Shown here in pieces: positions 8,685 to 18,429 of a DNA stretch of 64,000 bases. Below the pieces are notes generated by a model, which did not search any database, had not been told where the DNA came from, and saw only the letters and a program-made list of their open reading frames with translations. This DNA comes from Thermospira aquatica (lineage in GTDB: Bacteria; Spirochaetota; Brevinematia; Brevinematales; Thermospiraceae), in contig NZ_CP073355.1 of the NCBI RefSeq assembly GCF_023525255.1, positions 1,550,001 through 1,614,000 on the forward strand, read 5' to 3'. The translations under genes were made by a program, and so were the position numbers. Position 1 is the stretch's first letter. Each line of letters starts with the position of its first letter.

Positions 8685-10753
8685 CCCAACTTGCAACCTA
8701 ATGCTCTAAAACTAAGATGTATCAAGGCTTTCATCTTTTCGATTTTCCCTTTTAGGTAACACGGATTTTTTCTGAAAGAAGGGACATTCCTTATAGTTCA
8801 GGGCATGATATATCTCCCTTACACGAACGATGGGTTTACTGCATTTCTTTATGTAAATCGTCCCTGTCCTCGTCTTCATCTCACTGGTAATAAGCTTTGC
8901 GTGTTCATCCTCCTGACTATATTACTCCAATCATCTCTTATCCCCTTCGCCTTGAGCTTTTGCCTTATGGTGTTTACAACCATATACGCAAGGATACTCC
9001 CATAGATGTGTGCCTCTGAATAGATGTCTTTTTGATGAAACACTGGTCTCATCTTCAGATCACTCTTCAATACCCTGAATGTTCCTCTATCTCCCTCAAT
9101 GTTGTATATCTTCCATATCGTCTCTTCATCTTCCCTTGAGGGTGGTGCGGATAAAGTATGCCCCAGGCACCTTCACTCCTTCCACCCTCTTCCACTTAAT
9201 CTCCGTCGCTATCCCCATTCTCCTCTTATCTTCACCTCGTACAGATTTGTTACCGAGGGTATCTCTCTTTTAACCTCCCAAGCCTCTCATATACCTTCTC
9301 TATCCTCTTTATCCCTCCCTTCCTCTCTATCCCCCGCTTGATAGACTCCAGCCCCTCTTCATACCTCTTTGAGAGTTCCTCTTCCATGCTCTGCTCTTTG
9401 AGCGCCTTCCCCTTGCTCTTTATATACAAAAACCTGTCTTCATATCCTTCAACTTCTACCCATTGGGCAAAAATCTCATTGCCTCTCCTGTCTGTAAGCC
9501 TTCTGCCCTTCTCCTCTATCTCAGCTATATGACTGTCTTTCATCTTCGCAAGGGATACACATACATAGTCCCTCTTTTGCTCCCGTAACATCCTGAGATT
9601 CTCCTCAGTGGCTATCCCTGCATCTATTACTATCACAGGACAGTGACCCTCCGAAGGATATCGCTCCTCCATGTCTTTAATAGTCTTCTTCAAAGTCTTA
9701 CTGTCCCTGATGTTTCCTTCATAGATATGGCTGTATCGGATGAAACCCATCGTGTCTGTCACCAATCCCAATGCCATAAGCTTTGCATCATTACGCCTCT
9801 CTTTGCTCCGACCAAACCTCGCCTTCTCACTATCCCTCTTCTCCCCCTCAAAATAGAGATTCGTTAGATCATAGAGTATTATCTTGTCTTGCGGTGTAAA
9901 TAACTCCCCAGTGCGTCTGGCCATCCATCGATCTATCTCCTCTTTGGCTTGATAAAGCTTTCGGCTCACTTTGTAAAGATGGTGCCTGCTTACACGCCCA
10001 GGCTCTACCCCATAAAGTTCACTTAACCCACTGTTTTCCTTCAGCCATTCCTCTGTCTTGTGCTCAGAAGCAGGAAATACCGCACGGGCAGTTATGTATA
10101 TCATCGCCATCTTAATCCATCTCTCCTCCCACCCCAATTCACCCAGATATCTCGATAACCCTAACTCCTCAAGTGCCCGCCTGCATAACCACTCAGCACC
10201 AACCTCACGAGCATCATTATGCTCAAGACTGTTTACATCTACCTCCTGATAGTCATGAGACCCCTCATCTGCTGCCTCTGTGCTTACAAGGGATTCCTTT
10301 GGTATATCCAGTAACCCCTTGTTTATGATAATTCTGGCATAATGCTGAGCAAGGTTTTCTATCTTTTCAGGTATCTGTGAAACAAAAAGGGAAGGCCTCT
10401 TGTAAACAATCTGTTCAATCCTGTCAGCAAGAACTTTATGGTCTGATCTATCAGGAAGTTCTTCGAGCTTACCAAGGTTGAGAATATTTCTATGTCTTAC
10501 AGTATTACCGAGGCGATAACTCTCACAGAGGCGGTAGTAGGTATACCGTTTACCAGTCTTTCTGTTAGGTATGGATATAGGTTTAACGAACATGAGTAGA
10601 GTATAGCATAGGAGTGGCAGTAATGTCAAGTAGAAACTATTATTTAGGGACTACATACTAATTTCCAGAAACGATATTCATAAAAATCAAGGGGTTAGGA
10701 GCTTAAGATAACCCAAATTGGAGGATTTTTGGGGTAAAATGTTGCAAGTTGGG
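8685..10753 (-). mobile_element. IS1634-family (IS4 superfamily) insertion sequence inserted in a repeat unit
   Basis: 2,069 bp. Termini are inverted repeats CCCAACTTGCAAC (8685-8697) and GTTGCAAGTTGGG (10741-10753). GTAA stands on both outer sides (8681-8684 and 10754-10757), and joining the flanks restores a perfect repeat unit ACTGCAAAAAGGTAAGAGC, which fixes the boundaries to the base. A 4-bp duplication is slightly shorter than the 5-6 bp usually quoted for the family. The transposase is frameshifted near its C-terminus. Confidence 0.85.
8876..10593 (-). pseudogene. IS1634-family transposase, frameshifted C-terminus
   Basis: Reading starts at ATG 10593 (MFVKPISIPNRKTGKRYTYY) and is open to a stop at 9250 (about 447 residues). 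It includes the N-terminal region typical of IS1634, the first DDE Asp region LYDLTNLYFEG, and VIVIDAGIATEENL with the second Asp. After 9250 the coding signal continues in other frames (NLYEVKIRGEWGIATEIKW, then GAYFIRTTL, then VFHQKDIYSEAHIYGSILAY down to 8876), the last containing the usual C-terminal helix of this family. Several frame changes are needed, so the protein is broken. The family is normally about 550 residues. Confidence 0.85.
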
Positions 10754-10889
10754 GTAAGAGCATTTTTCTCAACCCCCAAAATCTCCCCATCGATCTTACT
10801 TTTAAAATATATAAAACATCTTTTTTAACAACTATAACAAAAAATTTTCGATATATATAGTATGAAAAAATTTCTCTAAGGAGAAAACC

Positions 10890-11690
10890 ATGGAAAAGGA
10901 TTTTTTCACACTCTCAGAAAAAGAATCTTACCAGATTCTCGAAAAAGCCCTCTGGCCAGAGGGACCTATTTGCCCAAGATGTAAGGCAAAGGCTCACCTT
11001 CTCTCGTGCCGGCTCGTGTATCAGTGCCCCAAGTGTGGCAGACAATTTTCCTTAAAAAGCCAGTCCATCATGCGAAAAAGTCACCTTTCGCCAAAAATCT
11101 GGCTTTCTGCCATGTTTCTTGTCTGCCAGGATGGTGGCATAAACGCGGTGAGGCTTTCACAACTTCTTCATATTAGCTACAAAGCAAGCTGGCTTCTTCT
11201 TCAGAAGCTACGAAGCCTTATGCGGCTTACCAATCGCCATCACACGAAATCCCTCCGAAAGCTTGTGAAAACCTTTTTCTTTCTCTCCGGCATCAAACGC
11301 CGCCAAAGAAAAAACTTTTCTCCCATGCAGGTTGTCGAAATTGATGCGGATGATACCCCTTCTAAACTTCACATTCATCTTGTGGATGATGTGAGTAGCG
11401 ATTGGCTTTCAGACTTTTTTGGCAAGCTTTTCCGCCACACGCCCGTAGAAAAAAGAACGCCGTGGCTTTCCCACCTTAACGATGGGTTGAAAAACCTTCT
11501 TGAAGACGTCTATCACTATGGTTGTCGAAAGCACATGCAGCGCTATCTTGATGAATTCTGTTTTCGGTTTAATATAGAAGATGCTGCCACAAGGCTTGAA
11601 GAGCTTTTAAGAAGGCTTGGCAAACGTCGCCAGCTTCTCCCGTGGAAAAAGCTTGTTGCTGAAGGGCTTATTCTTCCCATCTGGGCGTAG
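10890..11690 (+). CDS. Shortened IS1595-like zinc-ribbon transposase homologue, possibly repurposed
   Basis: 266 residues, intact, with AAGGAG before the start. The N-terminal zinc ribbon is complete (C28, C31, C46, C49) and is followed by a helix-turn-helix-like stretch, as in IS1595/ISXO2 transposases. The DDE domain is clearly related (VEIDADD for the usual VEVDET; VDDVSSDWL; KHMQRYLDEFCFRFN near the end) but shortened: about 30 residues are missing after the first Asp, the second-Asp region is not recognisable, and the usual VEGFWSxLK Glu position reads Ser. No terminal repeats or target duplication were found around it. It is bracketed by 19-bp repeats at 8279-8684/10754-10761 and 11869-12192, which suggests a functional link. 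The alignment is from memory of the family. Confidence 0.65.
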   Translation: MEKDFFTLSEKESYQILEKALWPEGPICPRCKAKAHLLSCRLVYQCPKCGRQFSLKSQSIMRKSHLSPKIWLSAMFLVCQDGGINAVRLSQLLHISYKASWLLLQKLRSLMRLTNRHHTKSLRKLVKTFFFLSGIKRRQRKNFSPMQVVEIDADDTPSKLHIHLVDDVSSDWLSDFFGKLFRHTPVEKRTPWLSHLNDGLKNLLEDVYHYGCRKHMQRYLDEFCFRFNIEDAATRLEELLRRLGKRRQLLPWKKLVAEGLILPIWA

Positions 11691-11868
11691 GTTTTCGTTT
11701 TTTCTTTCTCAACACATTTCCTGCGTCTGTCAAATGGAAATTGAAGGTTTTTGTCTTACTTTTTTCTTTCTGGATTTTTTTCATTCTTTTGAAAGAAAAG
11801 GAGGGAAAAAACTCGAAAATTCATGGTGAAAACGTTTTTTTCGTGAGGGGAAAGAAGAAAAAACCTCT

Positions 11869-12192
11869 GCTCTTTCCTTGTTGCAGTGAAAAAAACGTTC
11901 TTGCTATTCCTTTTTCACAGTTTTTCCTCTGATCCAAGACTGTAAAAGAGTAATAGCATCTTTTTTCTCAGGTGAAACCTTTCACCAATTTCCTCCTCGT
12001 GTTTTTTTTTTGAGAGTAGCTATTACCTTTTCACAGTCCCCAGAATTATAAAAACTGAAACAAGGTAAGAGCAGCGTCTATACTACCATCCCCAGACGAT
12101 ACTTTTGGAGAAAAAAGAAAACTCCAAAATCCCCGCTCTTTCCTTATCACAGTCATCTTATTGATAGAATCTCACTGAAACATAGTAAGAGC
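11869..12192. repeat. Degenerate 19-bp repeat array 2, mainly inverted pairs
   Basis: Plus-orientation units start at 11869, 11903, 12019 and 12135; minus-orientation units at 11939, 12054 and 12174. Three facing pairs (11903/11939, 12019/12054, 12135/12174) could each form a hairpin with 17-20-base loops. A palindrome GGTGAAACCTTTCACC lies at 11971-11986. The rest of 11691-12374 is T-rich and holds no gene that I can support; a degenerate copy of the TTAAACGTTTAA palindrome stands near 12214-12228. Confidence 0.85.
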
Positions 12193-12374
12193 AAGTCCCC
12201 TCCCTAATTTTTAGATCAAACGTTAAACCCATATTTTACATAAATCTCCTGAGTTTAAAACCTCCCAAAGGGATGTTATCTTGCAAAGTTTTATTGATTT
12301 CCATCTTGTGCCAGAGGAAGAGGGGAAAACTTTCTGGCTTTGCCTTTATGGTTTTTTTTTTCTTTCTGGTTTAT

Positions 12375-12403
12375 TTGACAAAATCTCGTCTCAGGCTTAT
12401 AAT
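12375..12403 (+). promoter_or_regulatory. Sigma70-type promoter of polA
   Basis: Perfect TTGACA (12375-12380) and TATAAT (12398-12403) with a 17-base spacer, about 80 bases upstream of the polA start. Confidence 0.85.
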
Positions 12404-12483
12404 GCCTACTAATAAAGAGATATTAAAAAACTTTATCTCCTGCGTGTTGGGAAAAACCTACCAGTTTTAAACGAGGAGCACAT

Positions 12484-15174
12484 ATGCAAAAACCTATTCT
12501 TCTTGTTGATGGAAGTGGACTGGTCTATCGGTCTTTTTTTGCTTTTATTCGCAATCCTCTCATCAATAAAAAAAATCAAAATGTCTCAGCAATTTATGGC
12601 ACCCTTCGGATGATTCTCCAGGCATGGAAGCTTCACCAGCCAGAGGGAATGATTGTGGCTTTTGATGTTTCCAGACAGACCTTTCGTACAGCATTGTACC
12701 CTGAATATAAAGCCCAGCGCCAGCAGGTGCCACCGGATTTGAAATCTCAGATACCGGGGGTCATAGAACTTCTTCGGGCATTGGGTATTACAGTGATTGA
12801 AGAGCCAAACTATGAGGCCGATGATATCCTCGCTACCCTGGTGGAGAAGTATCAGAGTTCTTCCCTTGTTTATCTTGTCTCTTCGGATAAGGATCTTCTC
12901 CAGCTTGTTGGACCAAACACCTATGCCCTTAGGCCCCAAAAAGGAATTGAGGGTATCCACCTTGTCGACCGGGAAAAAGTGTACGAGGAAATAGGAGTCT
13001 ATCCCGAACAGATACCCGACTATCTGGCCATTGTAGGGGATACCTCGGATAACATTCCCGGTGTCAAAGGCATCGGGGAAAAGGGTGCGGTAGAACTTCT
13101 CCGGCATTATGGGACCCTTGAGGAAATTTATGAACATCTTAATGAACTTTCTCCCGCTATGCGAACCAAACTCGAGGCAAGCCGAAAGGAGGCATTCCTT
13201 TCCAAACAGCTTGCCACGGTTCGTCGTGACGTACCCTTTACGACAGAGGTTTCTTTGTCCCATTTGAGACTCACCGATGAAGCGGAGAAACTTCTTCTTG
13301 ATTATGAAATCCCTTCGCTTTTGGCTGAACTCAAGGGCACAGGGGAAAAGCATGCATCTTCCGCATTTCTTGAGGGGGCATATCATGCTATTACGGAAAA
13401 GATAGCCTTAAGCGAGCTTTTGGAGAGAATTCGCAGGGAGAAAAGGGTTTCTCTGGATATTGAAACCACCTCGCTTGATCCCTATACCGCCCGGATTGCC
13501 ACGATTGCTTTTGCTCTTGAGGAAGGGGGGGCTTTTGTGATACCTGCTGCCTATTCCATGGGGCAGCCCTGGGATGAAAACGAGGTTCTTGAGAGTATCC
13601 GTAAAATCCTTGAGGATGAGGGCATCGGGAAAATCGGTCAGAACCTCAAGTTTGAGTATGCGATGTTTTTTCATCGGGGAATTGAACTCAAAGGCATTAT
13701 GTTTGATACCATGATGGCAGCTTATCTTCTTTCTCCTACGAGAACCCATTTTAATCTCGAAAACCTCTGCCGGGAGTATCTCGGCTATGATAAAATGCAC
13801 TACGAGGATATGTTTGAAGGGAAAAATCAAGATATTCTTACTGTTTCCAGGGAAAAACTTGTTCACTACGCGGGAAGTGATGTGGATGCGGCCCTCAGAT
13901 TGTTTCATGTGTTTTCTCCCGAGATAGAAAAGATGGGTCTTCAGAGGGTTTTTTATGAGATAGAGCTTCCGCTTATTCCTGTCCTGGCACGGATGGAATA
14001 CCGTGGTATTGGGATTGACGAAACACATTTTCAGCAACTTTCACGAACCTTTCGAGAACAGATGGATCAGCTACAGGTTCAAATTTATCACCTTGCGGGG
14101 CATGAGTTTAACATCCAGTCTTCCCAGCAGCTAGCGAAAGTACTTTTTGAGGAGCTTAAGCTTCCTCCAGTCAAAAAAACTGAGAAAGGCAAACTTTCTA
14201 CTGACGAAGAGGTGCTTAACGCTCTTTCTGCCATTCATCCCCTTCCGGCAGCGATCGTTCAATACCGTACGTTTGCCAAACTTCTCTCTACCTATGTAGA
14301 AGCACTTCCTGCATTGATGAACCCTGTTACAGGAAGGGTTCATACCCACTTTAACCAGACGATTACCGCCACCGGGAGGCTTTCCTCAAGCGATCCTAAC
14401 CTACAGAATATCCCGGTAAGGGATCAGTGGGGGAAGGCTATACGAGAAGCTTTTGTTCCCAGAAAGGGGTGGCTTTTGATGAGTGCCGATTATTCTCAGG
14501 TAGAACTTCGGATTCTGGCGCATTTTTCTGAGGACAAAGCGATGGTTCAGGCGTTTCAACATGGTGAGGATATTCACGCTAGAACGGCGATGCTTATTTT
14601 TGGAGTGGAAAGTTCCGCAGTTACCGAGGAGATGCGACGAAGGGCGAAATCTGTAAATTTTGGAATTATCTATGGCCTTCAGGCGTATGGGCTTTCCCAG
14701 CAGCTTGGAATACCTGTAAGCGAAGCCAGACAGTTTATAGAAGCATATTTTGCCTCTTTTCCCTCGGTGAAGGAGTTTATCGAAAAGACCCTTTCAGAGG
14801 CATATGAGACAGGCATGGTACGCACTCTGTCAGGGAGGTTTCGCCGTTTTCCAGAACTTAGAGGGCAAAAAAGAAATCCAAAAGGGGGATTGGATGCCTC
14901 AGAACGTATGGCTATTAACACGAAAATTCAAGGGAGTGCCGCCGACCTCATCAAAATAGCCATGATTCGCGTGGAAGAAAGACTTCAAAAAGAGCATCTT
15001 TCGGCACAAATGCTCCTTCAAATTCATGATGAACTTGTCCTCGAGTTTCCCCCCCAGGAACAATCCCAGCTTGTCGAACTGGTTCGCCAAGAGATGGAGG
15101 AGGCTCTTGCCCTACAAGTGCCTCTCAGGGTCGATATTGGGATTGGGAAAAACTGGAGTGAGGCTAAAGCATGA
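12484..15174 (+). CDS. polA: DNA polymerase I
   Basis: 896 residues, full length, with GAGGAG before the ATG. It fills gaps and removes RNA primers during replication and repair. Domains in order: 5'-3' nuclease (about 1-275), 3'-5' exonuclease (about 310-490) and polymerase (about 500-896). Polymerase motifs A (DYSQVELRILAH), B (RRAKSVNFGIIYG) and C (QIHDELVLE) are intact. In the exonuclease, Exo I (DIETTSLD) and Exo III (YAGSD) are present, but Exo II reads QNLKFE, with Glu in place of the usual Asp (E. coli D424), so proofreading may be weak or altered. Its last codons overlap mtgA (ATGA). Confidence 0.97.
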   Translation: MQKPILLVDGSGLVYRSFFAFIRNPLINKKNQNVSAIYGTLRMILQAWKLHQPEGMIVAFDVSRQTFRTALYPEYKAQRQQVPPDLKSQIPGVIELLRALGITVIEEPNYEADDILATLVEKYQSSSLVYLVSSDKDLLQLVGPNTYALRPQKGIEGIHLVDREKVYEEIGVYPEQIPDYLAIVGDTSDNIPGVKGIGEKGAVELLRHYGTLEEIYEHLNELSPAMRTKLEASRKEAFLSKQLATVRRDVPFTTEVSLSHLRLTDEAEKLLLDYEIPSLLAELKGTGEKHASSAFLEGAYHAITEKIALSELLERIRREKRVSLDIETTSLDPYTARIATIAFALEEGGAFVIPAAYSMGQPWDENEVLESIRKILEDEGIGKIGQNLKFEYAMFFHRGIELKGIMFDTMMAAYLLSPTRTHFNLENLCREYLGYDKMHYEDMFEGKNQDILTVSREKLVHYAGSDVDAALRLFHVFSPEIEKMGLQRVFYEIELPLIPVLARMEYRGIGIDETHFQQLSRTFREQMDQLQVQIYHLAGHEFNIQSSQQLAKVLFEELKLPPVKKTEKGKLSTDEEVLNALSAIHPLPAAIVQYRTFAKLLSTYVEALPALMNPVTGRVHTHFNQTITATGRLSSSDPNLQNIPVRDQWGKAIREAFVPRKGWLLMSADYSQVELRILAHFSEDKAMVQAFQHGEDIHARTAMLIFGVESSAVTEEMRRRAKSVNFGIIYGLQAYGLSQQLGIPVSEARQFIEAYFASFPSVKEFIEKTLSEAYETGMVRTLSGRFRRFPELRGQKRNPKGGLDASERMAINTKIQGSAADLIKIAMIRVEERLQKEHLSAQMLLQIHDELVLEFPPQEQSQLVELVRQEMEEALALQVPLRVDIGIGKNWSEAKA

Positions 15175-15866
15175 GTCAAGAGAAGAATACATTCCCTTTT
15201 TTCAGTTTTTTTGTAGGCTTTTTGAAGATTTTCTTTGTTGTACATATATTTTTTTTATTTGTAATGTTTTTTCTTCTTGTGTTTGTAAGGTTTTTTAACC
15301 CGCCTGTGACGGGGATTATGATTTACAGGCAATGGATCCAACAGCAAAGAGTCTACCCCATTGTCTATATCAGATTGAAAGATATTCCTTCTGACATTCG
15401 GACCATGGTTATTTCTCTCGAAGATGACGGATTCTATCGGCATCATGGAGTGGAATGGGTGGCTATAAGACGGGCCTTTGAGCGAAACATGAAACTTCGC
15501 AAGCCTTTTTACGGAGGAAGTACGATTACCCAGCAGTTGTCGAGAACCCTCTTTCTCTGGCCGGGAAAAAGTTATATCCGCAAGTATCTGGAGTTTCTGA
15601 TTGCTCTTGAGATGGAGCTTGTTCTTCCGAAAAAGAGGATTTTAGAACTCTACCTTAACACGGCAGAATGGGGTCCGGGAATTTTTGGCATTCAGCAGGG
15701 GAGTTTTTATCACTATCACGTTCCCGTATGGATGCTCTCGAAAGATCAAAAAATGCGACTTCTTGTTATTCTCTCAAGCCCTGTGAAGTACCGGCCTTAT
15801 GATTTTGGAAAACTCAAGATTCTCTACCAGCGCTATAGTTATCTCAAGTCCATATTTGGCGAATGA
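15171..15866 (+). CDS. mtgA: Monofunctional peptidoglycan glycosyltransferase (GT51)
   Basis: 231 residues. It polymerises lipid II into glycan strands at the outer face of the inner membrane. An N-terminal membrane helix (about 15-40) precedes the GT51 domain with the catalytic-Glu motif SLEDDGFYRHHGVEW, GGSTITQQLSR, and LNTAEWGPGIFGI. No transpeptidase domain follows, and the length suits MtgA. It overlaps polA by four bases. The tail overlaps the convergent aldo/keto reductase gene by 28 bases. Confidence 0.9.
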   Translation: MSQEKNTFPFFSFFVGFLKIFFVVHIFFLFVMFFLLVFVRFFNPPVTGIMIYRQWIQQQRVYPIVYIRLKDIPSDIRTMVISLEDDGFYRHHGVEWVAIRRAFERNMKLRKPFYGGSTITQQLSRTLFLWPGKSYIRKYLEFLIALEMELVLPKKRILELYLNTAEWGPGIFGIQQGSFYHYHVPVWMLSKDQKMRLLVILSSPVKYRPYDFGKLKILYQRYSYLKSIFGE

Positions 15867-16702
15867 TTAAGGATTTTCTCAATGAGTTGTACGTTTTGTT
15901 TTACATGGTGGGGTTTTGTCATACTGATGAGAAGAGAGCTTACCTCTTTTTTTTCGAGAAGAAAAGACAAAGCTTCGTGAAGAGTAACTGCTGGAAAAGG
16001 AGAAAGGCGCCTATACATGGGATGATGTTTTCGAACATCTTTTGCTCTGGAGAAAGGATCAAAAGCACGTCCTGCTAATAATCCTTGAGCCAGTGGACTA
16101 TACGCAAGAAAACCGATATCGTTTTCTCTACAAAAAGGGAGGATATCGTTTTCCACATCTCTTTTGAGGAGGTTATACTCTCCCTGAAAGCTTACGAGTG
16201 GTGCCATGGTAGAAGCCTTTCTGAGAAGGGGAAGAGGGAAGTTGCACACACCAATGTGACGGATTATTCCCTGTTTCTGGAGCTCTTTAAGGGTCAAAAA
16301 AACCTCTCGAAGAGGAGTTTTCTGATCATACCAATGAATTTGATACAGATCGATAAAATCAGTTCTTAAGCGGGTAAGACTTTCTTCTACCTCTCGAAGG
16401 ATATCATCCCTCGAGAGCGAAAGCCAGATTTTTTTATCGTTCCAGTGGATACCACATTTTGTGGCAATGACGATCTGATGCCTTACTGAAGCAAGGACTT
16501 CTCCGATGCGTTTTTCTGAAAGTCCCCGTCCATAAAAGGGGGCTGTGTCGTAGAGGGTGATCCCTTCTTCAAAGGCAACCTCGAGAGAAGAGAGGGCGCT
16601 GGAACTCTCCACATCAGGCCATCCTTCCTCTCCCAGAGCCCATCCACCGTATCCCAGGATAGACACCGTTGGACCATTGTTTCCCAGCTTTCGATAGATC
16701 AT
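15839..16702 (-). CDS. Aldo/keto reductase
   Basis: 287 residues, NADPH-dependent carbonyl reductase fold (TIM barrel). The catalytic tetrad is visible: Asp and Tyr in LYDTAPFYGRG, Lys in VIATKCGIHW, His in YQIHWYDQ. GVCNFPLPLLRKA and SPLAQGLLAGR mark the cofactor-binding loops. It starts 4 bases after the stop of the Na/Pi transporter gene, so the two are likely co-transcribed; no functional reason is evident. Substrate unknown. Confidence 0.9.
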   Translation of the reverse strand: MIYRKLGNNGPTVSILGYGGWALGEEGWPDVESSSALSSLEVAFEEGITLYDTAPFYGRGLSEKRIGEVLASVRHQIVIATKCGIHWNDKKIWLSLSRDDILREVEESLTRLRTDFIDLYQIHWYDQKTPLREVFLTLKELQKQGIIRHIGVCNFPLPLLRKASTMAPLVSFQGEYNLLKRDVENDILPFCRENDIGFLAYSPLAQGLLAGRAFDPFSRAKDVRKHHPMYRRLSPFPAVTLHEALSFLLEKKEVSSLLISMTKPHHVKQNVQLIEKILNHSPNMDLR

Positions 16703-16706
16703 CTGG

Positions 16707-18374
16707 TTAGATTAAATCCTTCAGATAGCTTGCGATGGTGTAACAGAAATCCCCGATATGTTCAAGGTGCTTTACAATCTCCATATAGATGATTTCTCCC
16801 TCGATATCGGCACCTTTGATGAGCTTGTTCTCGACGAGTTTTCGGAGACGGTTTCGTTTGGCGTTGATGGCTTTTTCCATTTTTTGGGCGAGTTCTATGC
16901 TGGGTTCGTCGATCTTTTCCTGAAGGTAGTCAACGGTATACTCGAGAAAATCAAGTACCTCGTACGTATACTGGATGATCTCATCCATACCATGTTTATG
17001 GAACCTGAGCTTTTTCTTCTTTTTTTTCTTGAGAAGAGAAACAAGCATGGCGATACTTGTACTAATACTCTTAATTTCACTCGTAAGGATGAGATAAGCA
17101 TTGATTTCATGGCTCTGTTTTTCGTTAACGATGGTGGTACGACAACCGGCAAGAAACCTCGAGAGTGTTTCCCGCATCTGCTCTAGGTAGCAATCCTGTT
17201 CATGAATATGGAGTTCTGTTTCCTCAATTGTGTTGAGATCTTCTCGGGCGATCCGGAGAAATTGAAGAGCCATGTCGTAAGTTATGCCTATCATCCTTCC
17301 AATCTCCCGCTTGGCCATGGAGATATTGGCCTCGGCAAAATCTGGCATCCCAACACGGATAGGTTTCAGTTCATAGGTTTCATCGGTGAGTTTTTTGGGT
17401 TTTACCCACCAGGAGACTATCTGGGCAATCTGAGGGATAAACCACACGAGAATCAAGGTGTTAAAGATATTGAAAAGGGAATGGAATGCCGAAAGATGAA
17501 AAGGAAGTTGGTTTGTATCAGTAAGTGCTCCAGGTATAATCCAATCCACAAAATGTACAAAAGGATAAAATACAATAAGCATCCAGAAAACTCCAATGAG
17601 GTTAAATAACATATGGGCTCGTGTGGCTCTTTTAGCGCTGATGTTAAGCCCAAGGGATGCAAGATAGGCGGTGATAGTGGTACCGATGTTTTCCCCGAGG
17701 ATGAAAGCAAATGCCATCTCATACGGGATCCATCCCTTGTAAGCAAGAGCGATGGTGATGGTCATAGCAGCACTGGAAGACTGGATGATAATTGTGAGGA
17801 GGGTACCAATCACCACCGAGAGTAAAACAGAAAAATATCCAAACCCTGAAACTTTTTGAATAAAAGTGAATACTTCAAGATGGTTTTTTAGGTCAGGCAC
17901 AGAGTTTTTTAACAAACCCAGTCCAAAGAAAAGCAACCCAAATCCCACAAGAAACTCACCCACGTTCTTAAAGTTTTCTCGACTGCTAAAGGCAAGAGGA
18001 AATCCGATGGCAATGGCAGGCATTGTGAGCATGCCAATTTCAAATTTAAATCCAAAGAAGGAAACAATCCATGCGGTGAATGTGGTACCGATGTTTGCTC
18101 CCATGATCACACTGATTGCCTGAACAAGAGTCATCATCTGGGCATGAACAAGGGTAACAATCATAACGGTGGTGGCAGAAGAAGACTGGATAATACCCGT
18201 GATAAGGGTACCAATCACAACACCACCAAAAGGGTTTCTCGTAAAAAAGGAGAGAACAGACTTAATCTTTTCGCTTCCTGCTCTTTGGATGGCTTCGCTC
18301 ATGATACGTATACCAAAGAGAAAGATACCTAAACTTCCTAAAAAGGTAAAAAAACCCATTAATGATGATACCAC
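16707..18374 (-). CDS. Na+/phosphate cotransporter family protein with PhoU-like C-terminus
   Basis: 555 residues from a GTG start at 18374 that has AAGGAG 7 bases upstream. Two inverted membrane repeats of the NptA/PF02690 type each contain QSSSATT or QSSSAAM and a following GANIGTT or GENIGTT signature; these lie in the first 310 residues. The last 190 residues form helical PhoU-like segments with charged coiled-coil character. Family members import inorganic phosphate driven by Na+. Regulation by the PhoU-like part is inferred from the family. Confidence 0.9.
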   Translation of the reverse strand: MVSSLMGFFTFLGSLGIFLFGIRIMSEAIQRAGSEKIKSVLSFFTRNPFGGVVIGTLITGIIQSSSATTVMIVTLVHAQMMTLVQAISVIMGANIGTTFTAWIVSFFGFKFEIGMLTMPAIAIGFPLAFSSRENFKNVGEFLVGFGLLFFGLGLLKNSVPDLKNHLEVFTFIQKVSGFGYFSVLLSVVIGTLLTIIIQSSSAAMTITIALAYKGWIPYEMAFAFILGENIGTTITAYLASLGLNISAKRATRAHMLFNLIGVFWMLIVFYPFVHFVDWIIPGALTDTNQLPFHLSAFHSLFNIFNTLILVWFIPQIAQIVSWWVKPKKLTDETYELKPIRVGMPDFAEANISMAKREIGRMIGITYDMALQFLRIAREDLNTIEETELHIHEQDCYLEQMRETLSRFLAGCRTTIVNEKQSHEINAYLILTSEIKSISTSIAMLVSLLKKKKKKKLRFHKHGMDEIIQYTYEVLDFLEYTVDYLQEKIDEPSIELAQKMEKAINAKRNRLRKLVENKLIKGADIEGEIIYMEIVKHLEHIGDFCYTIASYLKDLI

Positions 18375-18400
18375 AGTATAACTCCTTGCTGAGATATATT

Positions 18401-18429
18401 ATCATAAAGCAATCTATGAGATCTTGCAA
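18401..18429 (-). promoter_or_regulatory. Sigma70-type promoter of the Na/Pi cotransporter gene
   Basis: On the minus strand TTGCAA (18429-18424) and TATGAT (18406-18401) are separated by 17 bases, 27 bases before the GTG start. Confidence 0.6.

Noticed and set aside
10890-11690. Simple complete IS1595 insertion sequence
   Set aside because: No terminal inverted repeats or target duplication were found near the gene, and catalytic residues look incomplete.
8279-12192. Integron attC sites or cassette array
   Set aside because: No integrase gene, no GTTRRRY core, and no cassette genes between the repeats.
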